Shown: positions 35,892 to 50,271 of the stretch, in pieces | Layout: the number at the start of each line of letters is the position of its first letter | Numbering within the stretch: position 1 is the stretch's first letter | Assembly (NCBI GenBank): GCA_038496445.1 | Contig: JALMLS010000612.1 | Location: forward strand, 124,001 to 188,000 | Reading direction: 5' to 3' | DNA: 64,000 nt | Source of the DNA: Trichosphaerium sp. ATCC 40318 | Taxonomy: Eukaryota; Discosea; Flabellinia; Trichosidae | The notes under the pieces: generated by a model | What the model saw: the letters and a program-made list of their open reading frames with translations, nothing else | What the model was told of the DNA's origin: nothing | Databases searched by the model: none | Position numbers and translations under genes: made by a program

Positions 35892-36098
35892 TAAATACCG
35901 GTTCAATAAATATACTATTAAGTTAACTAAAAACTTTCATTGAGCTTCAGAAAACGCCAAAATAAAAAAAAAAGGAAAGAGAAAAAAAGAAAAAATAAAA
36001 ACAATAAAGTTTGTTTATGTACAACGTTAATGTATTTTTCATGATTTTTTTGAAATGTTTCTGTTATTTCTCGTTCGTTTGAGGCAATAATTTCCTTT

Positions 36099-36734
36099 CT
36101 AGAGGTCATCAATGTCATCATCTTCAATTTTTTGCTTGGCAGGTGCACCAGTTGGTTTAGCACGAACAGCAGGTTCTGGTGTGTCGTAGTACTCGTACTC
36201 ATCGTCAGAGTCATCAGAAAACTCAATATCGAAGCCTCTAGGCTTATTTTGAGGAGCAATACCAGGACCAGAGTCCTCTTCGTCGTCATCAGAGCCTTCT
36301 GCATCGAAAGAAAAACCCAGATTACCCATGCGATCATTTCCACCGCGCTTATCGTCTCCAGCGTCGGCTAATTCATCAACATTAAGGGTTTTTGGGAGCT
36401 CACCGCGCTTCTGCAAAATACGAACTTGGTCTGGCATATATTTCATAACAACATCTGCCTTGGCGTCCTGGTAATCACGAAGTTGAACCAAAACAATATC
36501 TCCCAAGTTAATTCTTTTGAACCGATTTACGCGTTTCTTCATAGACCCCCGAATATGACACATACGGTTCTTACCATCGAAACAGTGAACCTCCAAGCGT
36601 CCGTTTCCGAAAAACTTGAGGACTTTGCCGTACTCTTGGCCGGCTTCTTTAACATCAGTTACTCTCTGCTCTACTCTACCAGCGTTCTTTCGTCTCCTCT
36701 TGTTCTTGCCCTTCTTTTTACCCTTTTGACTCAT
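36099..36734 (-). CDS. EIF1A: Translation initiation factor eIF1A
   Basis: Single-exon gene of 211 aa. The basic N-terminus (MSQKGKKKGKNKRRRKNAG), the OB-fold (YGKVLKFFGNGRLEVHCFDG, MCHIRGSMKKRVNRFKRINL, GDIVLVQLRDYQDAKADVV) and the acidic tail ending DDIDDL are all characteristic. eIF1A binds the 40S A-site region, promotes scanning, and its C-terminal DIDDL-type end contacts eIF5B during subunit joining. The tail is about 60 residues longer than in animals or yeast, being rich in Asp, Glu, Gly and Pro. It is one of the few intron-free genes in the window, which fits a highly expressed gene. Confidence 0.96.
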   Translation of the reverse strand: MSQKGKKKGKNKRRRKNAGRVEQRVTDVKEAGQEYGKVLKFFGNGRLEVHCFDGKNRMCHIRGSMKKRVNRFKRINLGDIVLVQLRDYQDAKADVVMKYMPDQVRILQKRGELPKTLNVDELADAGDDKRGGNDRMGNLGFSFDAEGSDDDEEDSGPGIAPQNKPRGFDIEFSDDSDDEYEYYDTPEPAVRAKPTGAPAKQKIEDDDIDDL

Positions 36735-37190
36735 GTTTTGTATTAATTAACTCTTCTTCGCTCGTACGCGTTGGTTTTGTACTGTGTAGGATAAATTAGA
36801 AAGGAGATTCACCAAAATATCCCACACAAGAAAAACGTTGGAACTTTTGTGAGGGAAATTTCTCGTTCACGTAGCGAGCTTTGAAATACACTTTTTTTGT
36901 GGAATGTAATTACGCTACCAGAAACCCAGAATTTGCAGTGAAGCACTTCGGATTCACTGTTGGCACAGTACAAATTATTGGTATGCTCGTTTACACTTAA
37001 AAGGCCCTTTGAAGCGCTTCCCACGCGTCAAGGAGTGCCAGTCAGAACCAAGAGGCTCTAGTCGGCATCACTATTCTGGCGCTTGTTAACGTCAATTCGT
37101 AACGTAGCAGTCACAATAACACGCAGTAGGGAGGCTACCACATTCATTTCTTTTTGAAACTTTTACATTATAAGACAGCCACCAAATCCT
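36735..37190. other. Intergenic region, no gene seen
   Basis: The 456 bases between eIF1A and the ANKRD13-like gene (both minus strand) include the eIF1A promoter. A 71-codon minus-strand frame at 36809-37024 has no recognisable motif. Nothing else was identified. Confidence 0.4.
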
Positions 37191-39168
37191 TTAACTCGTG
37201 GCCTTTTTCTTTGATTTGCTATCCTTGCGCTCTGGCTCGTCAATCTTCAATGCAGCACTTAAATCCTTGAAGCTGCTCTTCTTTACAAACTTGTAATTCT
37301 TTGGAATATCAAAAGTCTTGTCTGGTATCTCATCTTCGGAGTAATGAAGAAAAGATGCTGTTGCTGTGATAGTAGGGAACACAGGTATCTGTACCTTGAC
37401 AGGGAATCCATCATTAGGCAGTTTAACAGAGACGAAGCTAGATAGATTTCTAAAGTGCTTATGCGTTGGACTCAAGACTTCAAAGATAGGCATAAGGTCT
37501 TGGATTGTACGTGGAAACGTCTTGCAGATATACCAAGTTCCTTTAAAAGTCCTATCCTTTGAAGATATTTTTTCCTCTGCGTAGAGCAAGGCTTTATCGC
37601 CGTCACTCTCCTCCTTCAAGTAATCAGAGTATTTGAATTTACTCAAATCATCTCCAAGTGAATGATCCATTTGCTTAACACGTGTTCCTACTGGGAGCCT
37701 AACAGTATTTGTAAGATGACGTGTTTAAATTTTTTTTTTTTTGGCTTGTGAGATGCCTTGTTTTAGGAGCTGACGTACTTGGTTGCGTTTGCTTTAACGT
37801 AGCGCCGTAATATGGTGGTATGAAAGTTTTGCATCTCGTATACACGGCACGAATGAGGGCCTACTTTGACGTCTTTTCTCGAATCACGCTCTTTAAAATT
37901 GACCTTGGACAAGTGTCAGTTTTTGGTATTTTTTTGTTTCCTACAAAAAATTTGTACGTACATCTACGTCATCTGCTAGAGTGCGTATAATATCACGCTT
38001 TAAAGCATTGGTAATCCTCCTGTCGACTTCATGTGCACTTTTTTCCCAAGCAACCTCGATAGTCTTCTTTTCATGGTGAAGTTCTTTTAAGCCTAAACAA
38101 AACAACATCAGTTAAAAAAATCGTAGGATAAAACTCAAAAAAAAAAGAACCACAACAAAACAGAGCGGGCAAACCGTACCTTCTTTTTCTCCACCGAATA
38201 CCAAACTTTGGTCCTCTCTTAACCATTTCATATTTTCAAAACCTACCAGAGTGGTATCTACTCTTAGTTTATCACCCTTCTTCCATACTTTACACCTAAA
38301 ATATCGTTATTTTGGTAAAAAAGAGAATTGCAAAAAAAAATTTCGGCATTAATGTACACATCATTGGGCAGAAAACGTGATACAAGAGGGACCTATTTGA
38401 GAGTGTCAAAATATAATTTTAACGTGTACACTACGCACCCAGCTTGAAAATTCCCATTTTATCTCCATGTAGAAGTCGGGTATCTACTCAAAAATTACTA
38501 AAATCTTTTTTTTTACACGTGTAGTTTGTGTGACGCTGTACAATTACACCAATAGAAAGAATAGTCGTACTGCTGCTCATTTTTGTTGGTTGTGCCCAAA
38601 AAGGAGACGTACTGTTAGCATTGTTTTGGATAGTGCAGCAGCTCTGTCTTTATACTGTTGTTCTACGTAGCGCAATTGTGCAGCAAAAATCAGTTGTACA
38701 AGAGGCTAAGTTGCGTTTTAGTTTTTTTGAGTAGGGTAAACCCGAACGTACTTTTTGGCCAGTTGCGCATGCCATTTGTAGCGGAGACCATCCAGCTTTA
38801 GATTTGTAGATTGGGGACGCGCCTGTTGATGATGAGTGTTTACTATTTTTAAAAACCCGAGATTCGTCTGCGTACCCTGTTCTAGCAACCACCGTATAGT
38901 TTCTGTCTTCTTGAAGTGCAAAGCAAAATGCAAGGCGGTGTTTCCATGTTTGTCTCTCTCATTAATGTCAAAGTCTTCACTTTCGCGTAGTGTAGCCATT
39001 ACACCCTTTAAATCTTCCAATGAGCCATGTCTGATGAATGTAAATAATCCGGCTTGAAAATACCGCTTACACTACTGTTTTATGAAGCGGGTAGCCCATT
39101 TGCGCTTGTTGGCTAGGCTCAGCGGCTGCCGTGGGCTTTCCATCCTTGCTAGTTTTTGGTTCCGCCAT
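37191..39168 (-). CDS. ANKRD13-type ankyrin / GPCR-chaperone-domain protein
   Basis: Starts at 39168 ([14 protein letters not shown]) and is spread over about eight exons. Two or three ankyrin repeats come first ([34 protein letters not shown]). The conserved ANKRD13 core follows: [13 protein letters not shown] at about 38440-38480, [31 protein letters not shown], then the last exon 37191-37670 with [50 protein letters not shown] and a Lys/Ser-rich tail. In animals this family binds ubiquitinated receptors at the plasma membrane and endosomes; related proteins help fold receptors in the ER. No ubiquitin-interacting motif is evident in the last exon. Orthology of the core domain is clear; the exact role is inferred. 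Confidence 0.82.
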
Positions 39169-39326
39169 CAGACTTGCAGGTTTAGTTACTCCTGTACGGG
39201 AACGCAAGTTGTCACTGGTTTTGTCTCGATTTACTATATGACTTAAGAAATTAAGCGCAATTTTGGCTCAGATTTCGAAGTCATTCAAAGGCGCCCTAAA
39301 ATTGGCCAGGAAACATAACTTGAATA
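39169..39326. promoter_or_regulatory. Divergent promoter region, ANKRD13-like / PTEN
   Basis: Only 158 bases lie between the start codons of two divergent genes. This must supply both promoters and leaders. No element was recognised. Confidence 0.4.
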
Positions 39327-41715
<2,389 letters not shown>

Positions 41716-42534
41716 AAATTTCGGATAATGAGAAAAAAAACTCCAAAAAAAAACCAGCTAAAAAGAAGCTCTTGTGTTAACTTTCGTTCACAGAGTTTTT
41801 TTATTTATTTGGTGGGTTGATGGATTAGGTTATTTAACCTTGCTTCATTGACAATATTATAAGCGCTGTAGCATTTCTTTTTTTTGTTCGATAACGGTCT
41901 TTGTCCTCCTCATTTTTTTTTATACCCTTGTATTCTAAATAAACATATCTCTGTCTACGGTCTTTGTATTGTTTGCAAAAATATTTCTTAGCCTTAAATG
42001 ATATTATCGGAGCTTTGGATTACCCGTTTGGAATATCGTAAAACTGCTATGGTATAGCGAAGAGGATTCGATTATTTAGCTGTTACGTACAATAAAAAAA
42101 GAAGAATTGCAGATTATTTTTACGTAGACGGCCTTTATTTGCTACCACGTACCATAAAGCGGTACAAAGGGAACGTGTAGTGAACCGTACTATATTATGT
42201 GGTACAACCTTGATGCTAGAACGAGGTAGTATGGGTTTTTTGATTGTGGAAGAAATACTAAACTTGTGCAAGAAACATGCTTCAAAAGGATCCAATGTGC
42301 AACAATTAAACTTTGCTTTCCAAAGCGCTGCTTGGTTCAGGCTTTTCTTGGTCTAGACTTGCAAAGTGTTTGAAATATATCGCAATGCTAGGATCATGCA
42401 CTCGGGTGTTTGGGTATAACTTACGTCGCTTTACTATGGAGTTTTATAAATCATAAGAAGTCGTGTTTGTCTAAATTAGGAAAGACGATAGAAAAACAAT
42501 CCGAGGCCCACAACAAGCAACACAAAAATAAAAG
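41716..42534. other. Intergenic region, no gene identified
   Basis: Of these 819 bases, the first part is AT-rich 3' sequence with poly-T tracts. A 70-codon minus-strand frame at 42083-42295 contains no recognised motif. The last 200 bases should be the promoter of the receptor gene. Nothing more could be supported. Confidence 0.4.
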
Positions 42535-45500
42535 ATGATAACAAAAATTGTTATTGTGGTGCTGTTTGCGTGTTTTGTTGGTGATCTTAAGAATACTGGT
42601 GTACAATGTGATGGTGGGTTTTCAGTAGTAGTTGAGGGTACGTGTTTGCTAGTTTTACGAGTGTAGTACTTGACAGTTGGTTGTTTATTTGTGTATTATA
42701 GCGGAAGTCTTCCATGTCGCAACAAACTTCTTTTATGCCACCCAAGAGGTAGAAACAAACGAATTCACGATGTCTCAGTGGATGAAAGTAAACATACCCG
42801 GCAAATACGGCACTTCGTTCGAGTATGCCCATACTGATGAGCTAGAGTTTACCCAAGATGGTTTTGCGCTATATTGGTACGTTAAAACAGCGCTAGTAGT
42901 AACACAAGAACTAAAAAAAAACTAGGCATGATCTTTTCTCTATTAATATGTTCGATGAACGGTACGCAGTGTTTCTCTTATAAGACCATGATTTTATTTT
43001 TGATTTTGACACCAGAAAAAAAGTAGCTCGTTTCCTTTTTTGTACATGCTTTAAAGTTTTTGATGTACCACGGTGAGGTTAAAATAACCTTAATCGCAGT
43101 ATTTATTTCTTTTCGGACACAAACCACCAATGTGAGAACAAAAACGGACGGAGAAACCTTAAATTGCCACCATTTTCTATAAACTAATGCGAAAACTATT
43201 TCTACATGTGTACTAGGGTTCTTGTGAATCCCTAGCGTCTCCAAATCGGGTTATTTTTTTGGGAGAACTTCCTTTGTTAGTCACAACAAAAATGTCTTGG
43301 TTTACTTTTTCTGACTGTTTTTTGTTAATTTTGTTTTTTAGTGTTGCACTTCCTGATGGAGGCGCACATGACGGAACTTGGCATCATATTGCCATTACAT
43401 GGTCTGCTACAACAGGCCGTATAGCGTTGTACCAAAACGGTGTATACGTAGCCGAAGATACCATTGTACGCCGAGTTTCTTTATTCGCTTAAAGTGGTAC
43501 AACGATATCTAATAGCTGCGTTAGCGCGTTGGAAAACCACTTCCACTTCGTGGTGAGATATTCCTCGGTAAAACAAGGCTTGGAGAAAAGCTTTACGGAG
43601 AACTTGATGACGTAGCTGTTTTTACAAAGGAATTAAATGCCTCTGAAGTTGCACTCTTGTATGAAAACGTCCTGGACAGTACACATCCTCAGTATAGCAA
43701 TATCTTTCTTCATTATAACTTTGATGAAGTCACTACGCCTATAGAAGAAACTTCAGGTAGTCATGCCTTATTTGTGCCTTATTCTGACATTTTATTTAAG
43801 TAAGAGATCTCGGCCCAAACGGTTTTACAGGCAATCTAATTCGCCCAAATGGTTAGCACTACATATTTACCTCGCTAACCTTTCCTTAGGCGAAAATAGG
43901 CGAACACGTTCTACTATCCCAGCTACTGGAAGCAAGTTTCATGTATTCAAAACACCATCGGTTGGAGCAAACAAAACTGTATACATTGAAACAAATGGTT
44001 AGTACAAATTGCCGTTTGGGTTATAAAGTGACTAATTTTGTTTTAGCAAGCGTAACGATAGATTCTCTGCCTGTTTATGGCGCTATTTACACAAACGACT
44101 TTTCTCCACTCGCAATTGGAGCTACTGTCCCTGCACCAGGCTCATTCATTTACGTTGCTAATGGAAACATGACTGACAGTGTATCTGATGTGTTTAACGT
44201 GACTTCATTGACCCAGAGTCATTCTGTTCTGGTTTACTTAAACAGGTAACGCGAAAAACCTTTGATACGTTATCACTTTATTAAGCTAATACTAAAAAGG
44301 CCACCAACTGCACTTTCTTTTGAATTTACTGCGCAGGAGGATAAGGTTATAGATATAATCTTAGGGAGACGATTATATCCGAAATTAACTGCACCAAGTT
44401 ACAGAGGTGTAGATCAAGATGCTGACCCTGTTACAGCTACAGGTATTTTTTTCTCATTTTTGTTTTACCAGAATTTATTAAGAAAGCTGCTTTCGGTTTG
44501 ATCTTTTTTATTTTAATGGTGGACTCACTTTTGTTCTCCAGTATTGAGTCTACCAGTTAATGGTGTTCTCTCTTGGAATGATACAAACTTGGTTGCACCT
44601 ATACCAGTAGGAGGGTTTTTAATAGATGACAATAGCATTACTGTAAGAAGTTGTTTTCTCTTTGTTGTTTTCCAAGTATTGACAATGTCGAAGGTTCAAT
44701 ATACTCCAGCACAGGATGTATTTGGCGCTGATATTGATTCGTTCACATATAGTATCACCGATTCAAGTGGTGCAACTTCTTCTGTTGGTACAGCTTCCAT
44801 CTCAATTGACGGTTTTGCGGATAAACCTATAGTGAAGGTACACCTTTAGTATCATTCACTCACGAACTAACACATTTAAAAGCCGTATTCCTTTACCACT
44901 AATGAGGATAATGATATTGTTATCACAATTGAGTGGGATACTTTGGAAGTAACTACAGCAGGTTCATTTTTTGATTGGTTTTTACGCTCTGTTTACTTAC
45001 TTGCCTTAGTCGATACCCTTATAATCGATAGGCTTCCTGAAAACGGTAAATTATATCAATATGATGCCACTACACTATCACGTGGAGAAGAAATAATTAT
45101 TGGAGCTAATCTAGCTCAACCTTTTGGGTACACGTTTTCTTCGTGTATGTACCTTCTAACGAAATGTTTAACAGTCAGTGGGTGAGTGAGGCTGATGCTA
45201 CATCGTTTTGGGATGCTCCTTTTGATGAGTGGGGTATTCCACAGATGCTTGGGCCTGCAGATGGGTTCCCAAAGTATGGCGATTTGCCAACAAATTGGGC
45301 AGGCGCTGTGTCTAATAAGGACGAAAATGTAAGTTTATAATTTTTATTGTAATTATTCTTGATCTGACCCGAAAATAAGGTAACTCTCGGATATCCTGAG
45401 GCCGTTTTCCCGAGTCTTCTTGCTGTACGTTTTGAGCGAATTTAGGATTATATTTACCTATTTTTGTTGAGTATTATGCGTTTCTACTTAGTATTGAAAT

Positions 45501-48438
45501 ACTTATTTTTTTCTTATAGATGTATGAAACATATTATCCTGGTAATGTAGTTGAAATTCAATTTTGGGATGATGTTGAACAAATATGGTTTTCTGTTGCT
45601 AATCCAGAGCCTTCTCCAAACTTGTATTTGAAAGGTAATGCTCCCGTTTCTACAAAAAAAAACCTCGCATAATTTTTTGGCTAATTATTTACAGCCACAT
45701 CTCGTATTTACCAACCTGAGATATGTCCACTTTCAATCAAAGTCAGGCAAGTTCGTATATACTTGCAAGCAGCTGGTGAAGGAGGATGGGCTGAATTTGA
45801 TGCAGTACGATTGTTTGGTACAAGAGAAATCGACAAGTACGTGAACTCCTTTATTCTTTTCCATTAGCAAACAAAGAAAATGGCCAACTCTTTTTTGGTG
45901 GTTAATGATATTAATTTATTATTCTAGGGCCATTATTACTGATAGACAAGGTCGCTTTATATACTCACCTAATGAAGATTTCAATGGTGTTGATACATTT
46001 GACTACAAAGTCAATAGTTGCAAATACTTTTTGAGTTTCCGTGATACTGGTATTGAGGCTACCCCTGTTAATGTACGTACCCATTTTGGCGATTGAACTG
46101 TTGTATATCCCTTTGGATACAATACCGTACTTATTTATTGTTGTAGGTTACTGTGTATCCAATCAATGATCGTCCTGTTATTCATACTTCTGCTTCTGTT
46201 GCAAAACTGGAAGAAGAAATAGATCTTTTGTTTAATGTTGTTGATGTTGATCTTAACCCTTTGACTATTACTATTACAAAACTACCAGAAGTTGGAGTTC
46301 TAACATATGGTGGTGAAGTTGTTTCAGCAGCGCCGTTCGAGGTAACAAGACTTTTTCTTTAGCACGTGAAGCGTTGACCGTTTTGACTAACTTTATTTAA
46401 AAGGGTTCGAATCTGACAGCGTTTACTTACAGATCTCTTTCTTCTCAATGTGTAAAACTGCAACGGGAATCGATAACATATATTACATATACTGTTGATG
46501 ATGGAACTCTTACATCATTGGAAGGGAGATTCAACTTTACAATCGAGTGCCCTAGTACGTTTTTTCATTGATAAACTTGATTTTTACTTCGACATTTTGG
46601 ATATTGTCACTACTATCGAATGTGTAACAACTCGCCAACGTTGTAAAAGCGTAGTGACTACATATGTAATTATCACTGCTATGTTTTAATCACAAATTTA
46701 AGTAACCTTAAGTCTTATCAGACGAGAAGAAATACACTCTTCCTTTTTTTGTTTCGTATTTTCTCCTTTTTCTTATGATATTGTTTAGCAATATATACTA
46801 CAAGAGAATTAAGTGATACAATATCTGGTGCTATTATAGCATGCTCTTTGATATCTGTCATTATTATTGCTGTCTCTATAATACTTGTGTTCTACTGGAA
46901 AGACACTAATACAATGACACGTGTATCTCCATTCTTTTGCATCTTGAATTTACTTGGTGCACTATTGGTAGCTATAAGCCCAATATTCTTGGTCTCAGGA
47001 GTACGTATACCATATTTCCGTTTTAGAAAACAGCACAGAGTGATAAAGCTGTCTGTGAAAGCGATTGTTGTCACAGCCACTCTTTTTTTTTTTTTCAGTT
47101 TTTCGAAGTATTCGATTTATTCTTGGTTGTATTAATTGTTTTTTAGATGTCTTCTTGTATGCCTTGGGTATGGTTTCTGACATTGGGTGTTACAATATTT
47201 TTAGCACCTATCATTGTGAAGACTTATCGTATAGATCGCATTTTCCACATTAAGAATATTGTCGAAAAACTGCCGATTACTAATCGTCACTTGATTCCTT
47301 TTGTTGGTCTCTTTACAGGAATACAATTGGTAACACTACATCCGTGTTTATGACGTATTACTTATCTAATACTTTTTTATAGCTCATACTTATTGTTTGG
47401 ACAGCAGGGTGGTCATTAAAAATGACACGCTTCGATGTTCCTAATGTTCCTTTTGAGCGTGTATCAATATGTTCTTCAAAACATGATGTCATATTCTGGG
47501 GTATTGAAGCCGTATATATTGCTGCCATTTTCGTTGCTGGATGTGTCTTGGGTATGGTCTAAACTATCAGTTTTTTGATTTTGTTTTTTTTGAAACGTTT
47601 TTTCGATGAGTATTCCTTCGAAGACTCTTCTCAATTCCACCCCCTTATTCTTTTTTTAACCTTATGTTTAGCGTTAAGAACAAGAAATATTCAATTCGGA
47701 AGTTACAAAGAAACTAAAGAAATTCTGTTTGCTGTACGTGTAGATGAGACGACAACCGTCTTTCTTTCCTTTTCTGTACTTTTTGGTTGACACGTGATTC
47801 TTTTTTTAGACTTATAATTTCACATTTGTAAGCATTGTACTTACACCAATCGCTGTTGTTTTACGTTGGGATCGTAATGTCTTTGCTGTTATCATCGGTT
47901 TTGGAACTATTTTTGCCATCACAATTTCAGTACTGGGTACGCTCTTACCTCATTTTTCGATTTTTTCTTTGGTTTGTTTGGATCTGTGCTTCCAACATCA
48001 ACATCAATACTGTACATACAAGTTTTATTGTACCAACATATTGTTACAACTACAACAAGAGTAAGGGTTGAAACAAAGCTCTTTTTTTGTTGTGGTGGAT
48101 TTTTAAGTTGTTTTTTTTTGACTAATGTTGATGTTATAGCACTATACCTCATGAAGTTCTATCGTATTGCTATTGAAAAGGAGAAGCTATCACTTAAGCG
48201 TAGCAATAATAGTTACAACGGAGCAAGAAGGAAACGATCTATTGGAGGAACGTCATCCGAAAATATGAAGAGTGCATCCACTGACACCAGTGGACAAAAT
48301 ACTCAAGTAGAAGAAAACAAAGTACCTACCTCTCTTTGTAACTTTTCTTCCTTTTGTTGTGTTTTTTCTTTCCTGTTGCTTATAGATATTATGCAGGAGG
48401 GAATAGTGGCATCATCGAAGTCTCATGAGTTGGTTTAG
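42535..48438 (+). CDS. Class C (GABA-B-like) 7TM receptor with LamG/cadherin-like ectodomain
   Basis: Starts at 42535 with a signal peptide (MITKIVIVVLFACFVGDL). The ectodomain, in many exons, begins with a LamG/concanavalin-like fold (DGTWHHIAITWS, GRIALYQNGVYV, GELDDVAVFTKELNASEV; 42690-43800). Tandem cadherin/VCBS-like beta domains follow (VDQDADPVTAT, LPVNGVLSWND, DSFTYSITDSSGATSSVGTA; YSPNEDFNGVDTFDYKV, VVDVDLNPLTITITKLPEVG), with a galactose-binding-like insertion around 45130-45840 (NLYLK, YLQAAGEGGWAEFDAVRLFG). From 46800 comes the GABA-B-type 7TM core: IISVIIIAVSIILVFYWKD-type TM1, MTRVSPFFCILNLLGALLVA, CMPWVWFLTLGVTIFLAPII, KTYRIDRIF, LILIVWTAGWSL, and so on to a Ser/Asn-rich tail. 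No Venus-flytrap domain was found. It likely senses an extracellular ligand or matrix. Exon borders are partly unresolved. Confidence 0.78.
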
Positions 48439-48884
48439 AATAGATAACAAAAGTCCAAGACTTTTTTTTGCAGAATAAAATAAGAAAATAATAAACATCG
48501 ATTTGACATCATATGCCTTTCGTCTAACAGTAAATATTCCAAGCAATTAAAATAATTTACTATAGTTCAAGAACCATAGCAAAAAACCACGTGATTACTG
48601 CTTGCAGAGGCAGATTTCTAGACAAAAGATGTATTATATTGCTGGATGTTTGCTTTCAGCATGTTCAAGACATACAAAAACGCAAGCGGTGCAGCTCAAA
48701 ATGAGTGTTAGAGAAAAGAAACATTGAAGGTGTACTACATTTCTGCACAAAACCAAATACTCAATCCTAACAGTAACCTTTCTCAATTATACCACGTGAC
48801 TTTCTTGGTTTATTATCAACATAGGTACTAGATCCTACGCTTACACGGTCTTCTTCGTTTATATACAGGCGCCTAAAATAAATT
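48439..48884. other. Convergent intergenic region
   Basis: The 446 bases between the receptor stop and the end of a minus-strand gene contain two CACGTG palindromes (near 48590 and 48795) and no coding frame of note. Confidence 0.4.
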
Positions 48885-49801
48885 TTAAGTTGTAACCATG
48901 ACTGCTTGAGGGTTTACCGATGTAGGCGCTTTTGTTGTAGGAGGTGGCGTAGGAGGTGGCGTAGTAGGAGGTGGCGTGGGAGGTGGTGTAGTAGGTGGCG
49001 TAGTAGGAGGTGGTGTAGGAGGTGGTGTAGTAGGAGGTGGTGTAGGAGGTGGCGTAGTAGGAGGGAGCGTAGGAGGTGGTGTAGGAGGTGGCGTAGTAGG
49101 AGGTGGCGTGGGAGGTAGTGTAGTAGGCGGTAACGTTGTAGGAGGTGGCGTTGGCAGCTCATACCTAAACACAGCTCTGAAGGCATTCGTGCTAACGAAC
49201 ATTTGTGGGAGGAAGAAACTAATTCAGATTTAATACGCTTTTTGACAATCTAATTAAACGCACCTAAATGAATTCGCATCGAATGCTACGTTTTGAGGGG
49301 CCGTAGACAACGATCCGGATTGCGTACCATCATAGTAGAACCCTAGCAAAAGTAGTTATAACTTTTTTCAATGAATACTTTTCGAACTGTGTTTGTACCT
49401 GTGACAACATTCTGCGCCATAGTACATGTCAAAGTCATAGCAGAAGTACCTATTATTGCATTCGAAGATATTATAGCTGACAAAGTGAAGGCAGCAGAGT
49501 CAACATCGACTGCCCATGTTAAAAACCTGTTGATAGCTGATGAGTATTCTACAGGATTGTCTAAATCGCTGACAATAAAATTAGGGACATTGGGCCCTGA
49601 AGCTCCATTCAATATATCGTTTCCATTAGAAGCAAGTATAAGAGTACAAATACCCATTTCACCAATAGCTACAGCAATTCTGGTTGGTAAAAACAACTAT
49701 TGACATTGCAGCAACTGAGTTTACAAAAATCCAATAAACGTACCGATTGAATTCACCATGACGATGCAGAAGCTCATTAACAAAGTAAAAACAAGCTGCA
49801 T
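48885..49801 (-). CDS. Small secreted protein with Pro-Thr repeat tail
   Basis: The start at 49801 gives a signal peptide (MQLVFTLLMSFCIVMVNS), split from the next exon by an intron with a GTACGT donor. A compact beta-rich domain of about 120 residues follows (IAVAIGEMGICTLIL, NFIVSDLDNPVEYSSAINRF, AMTLTCTMAQNVV). A short exon (DGTQSGSLSTAPQNVAFDA) and then the last exon, 48885-49202, complete the fold (FRAVFRYELPTPPP) and add about 65 residues of PPPTTPP-type repeats, ending VMVTT. No membrane anchor is seen, so it is probably soluble or attached through the tail. The domain resembles a small carbohydrate- or haem-binding sandwich, but no family was recognised. Next to the receptor and similar in style to the PT-stalked protein at 25.8-27.3 kb. 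Confidence 0.6.
48930..49160. repeat. Pro-Thr coding minisatellite (GGAGGTGGYGTAGTA units)
   Basis: On the plus strand this is a G-rich array of near-identical 9-15 nt units built from ggaggtggcgtagta; on the coding (minus) strand it encodes PPPTTPPPTPPPT-type repeats. Units are nearly identical at DNA level, which suggests slippage or unequal exchange and likely length variation between strains. Confidence 0.8.
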
Positions 49802-50271
49802 TACTTGATGTTTCAAAGAGATGAGAAGTAATTTTGTGATCTTTTACATGTATTAAGACGTATTGTCACGTGAGTAAAATTGTGTACTATTTTTCTGTTA
49901 AAACGAATTATCAAAGTCGGAAACTGTTCTGTGAAGGTGTAAACAATTAACAAAAGTCGCTTTAACAGCTTTCAAGAACTAGATAGACATAATAGCTACA
50001 AACACATGTACCTCCTGCAGCCAATGTTTAATCGTTTTTTCGCTTTTTTAGTTCGTTCTGTCTGGAAAATTGCAATAGTCAAAAGTTACGTTCGGATCTT
50101 TAAATTACGGAGCTACAGGTGCGGACACGCTACAATCCTTCTAAATGTCTATACTTTCGAAGCGAAAATCGAAATCATGTGATTTTGTTTCCGTACTTTC
50201 TTGAAGTTCTTCAATTTCGACGAAAGCTGTTTGACCAAGTAACTTACAATTAAGCTGTTTTTTTAGCTTTA
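49802..50271. other. Divergent intergenic region
   Basis: These 470 bases lie between the start of the secreted PT protein (minus) and the F-box gene (plus). One CACGTG occurs near 49867. A 76-codon minus-strand frame overlapping 50141-50371 is antisense to the F-box start and looks like chance. Confidence 0.4.

Noticed and set aside
46395..46420. tRNA-like B box (GGTTCGAATC)
   Set aside because: It lies inside the receptor gene at an intron-exon border; no A box or cloverleaf could be built around it.
48906..49233. Plus-strand Gly/Val/Arg-rich open frames in the repeat array
   Set aside because: They are the reverse strand of the Pro-Thr repeat exon; the composition is forced by the minisatellite and the minus strand has the signal peptide and consistent exons.
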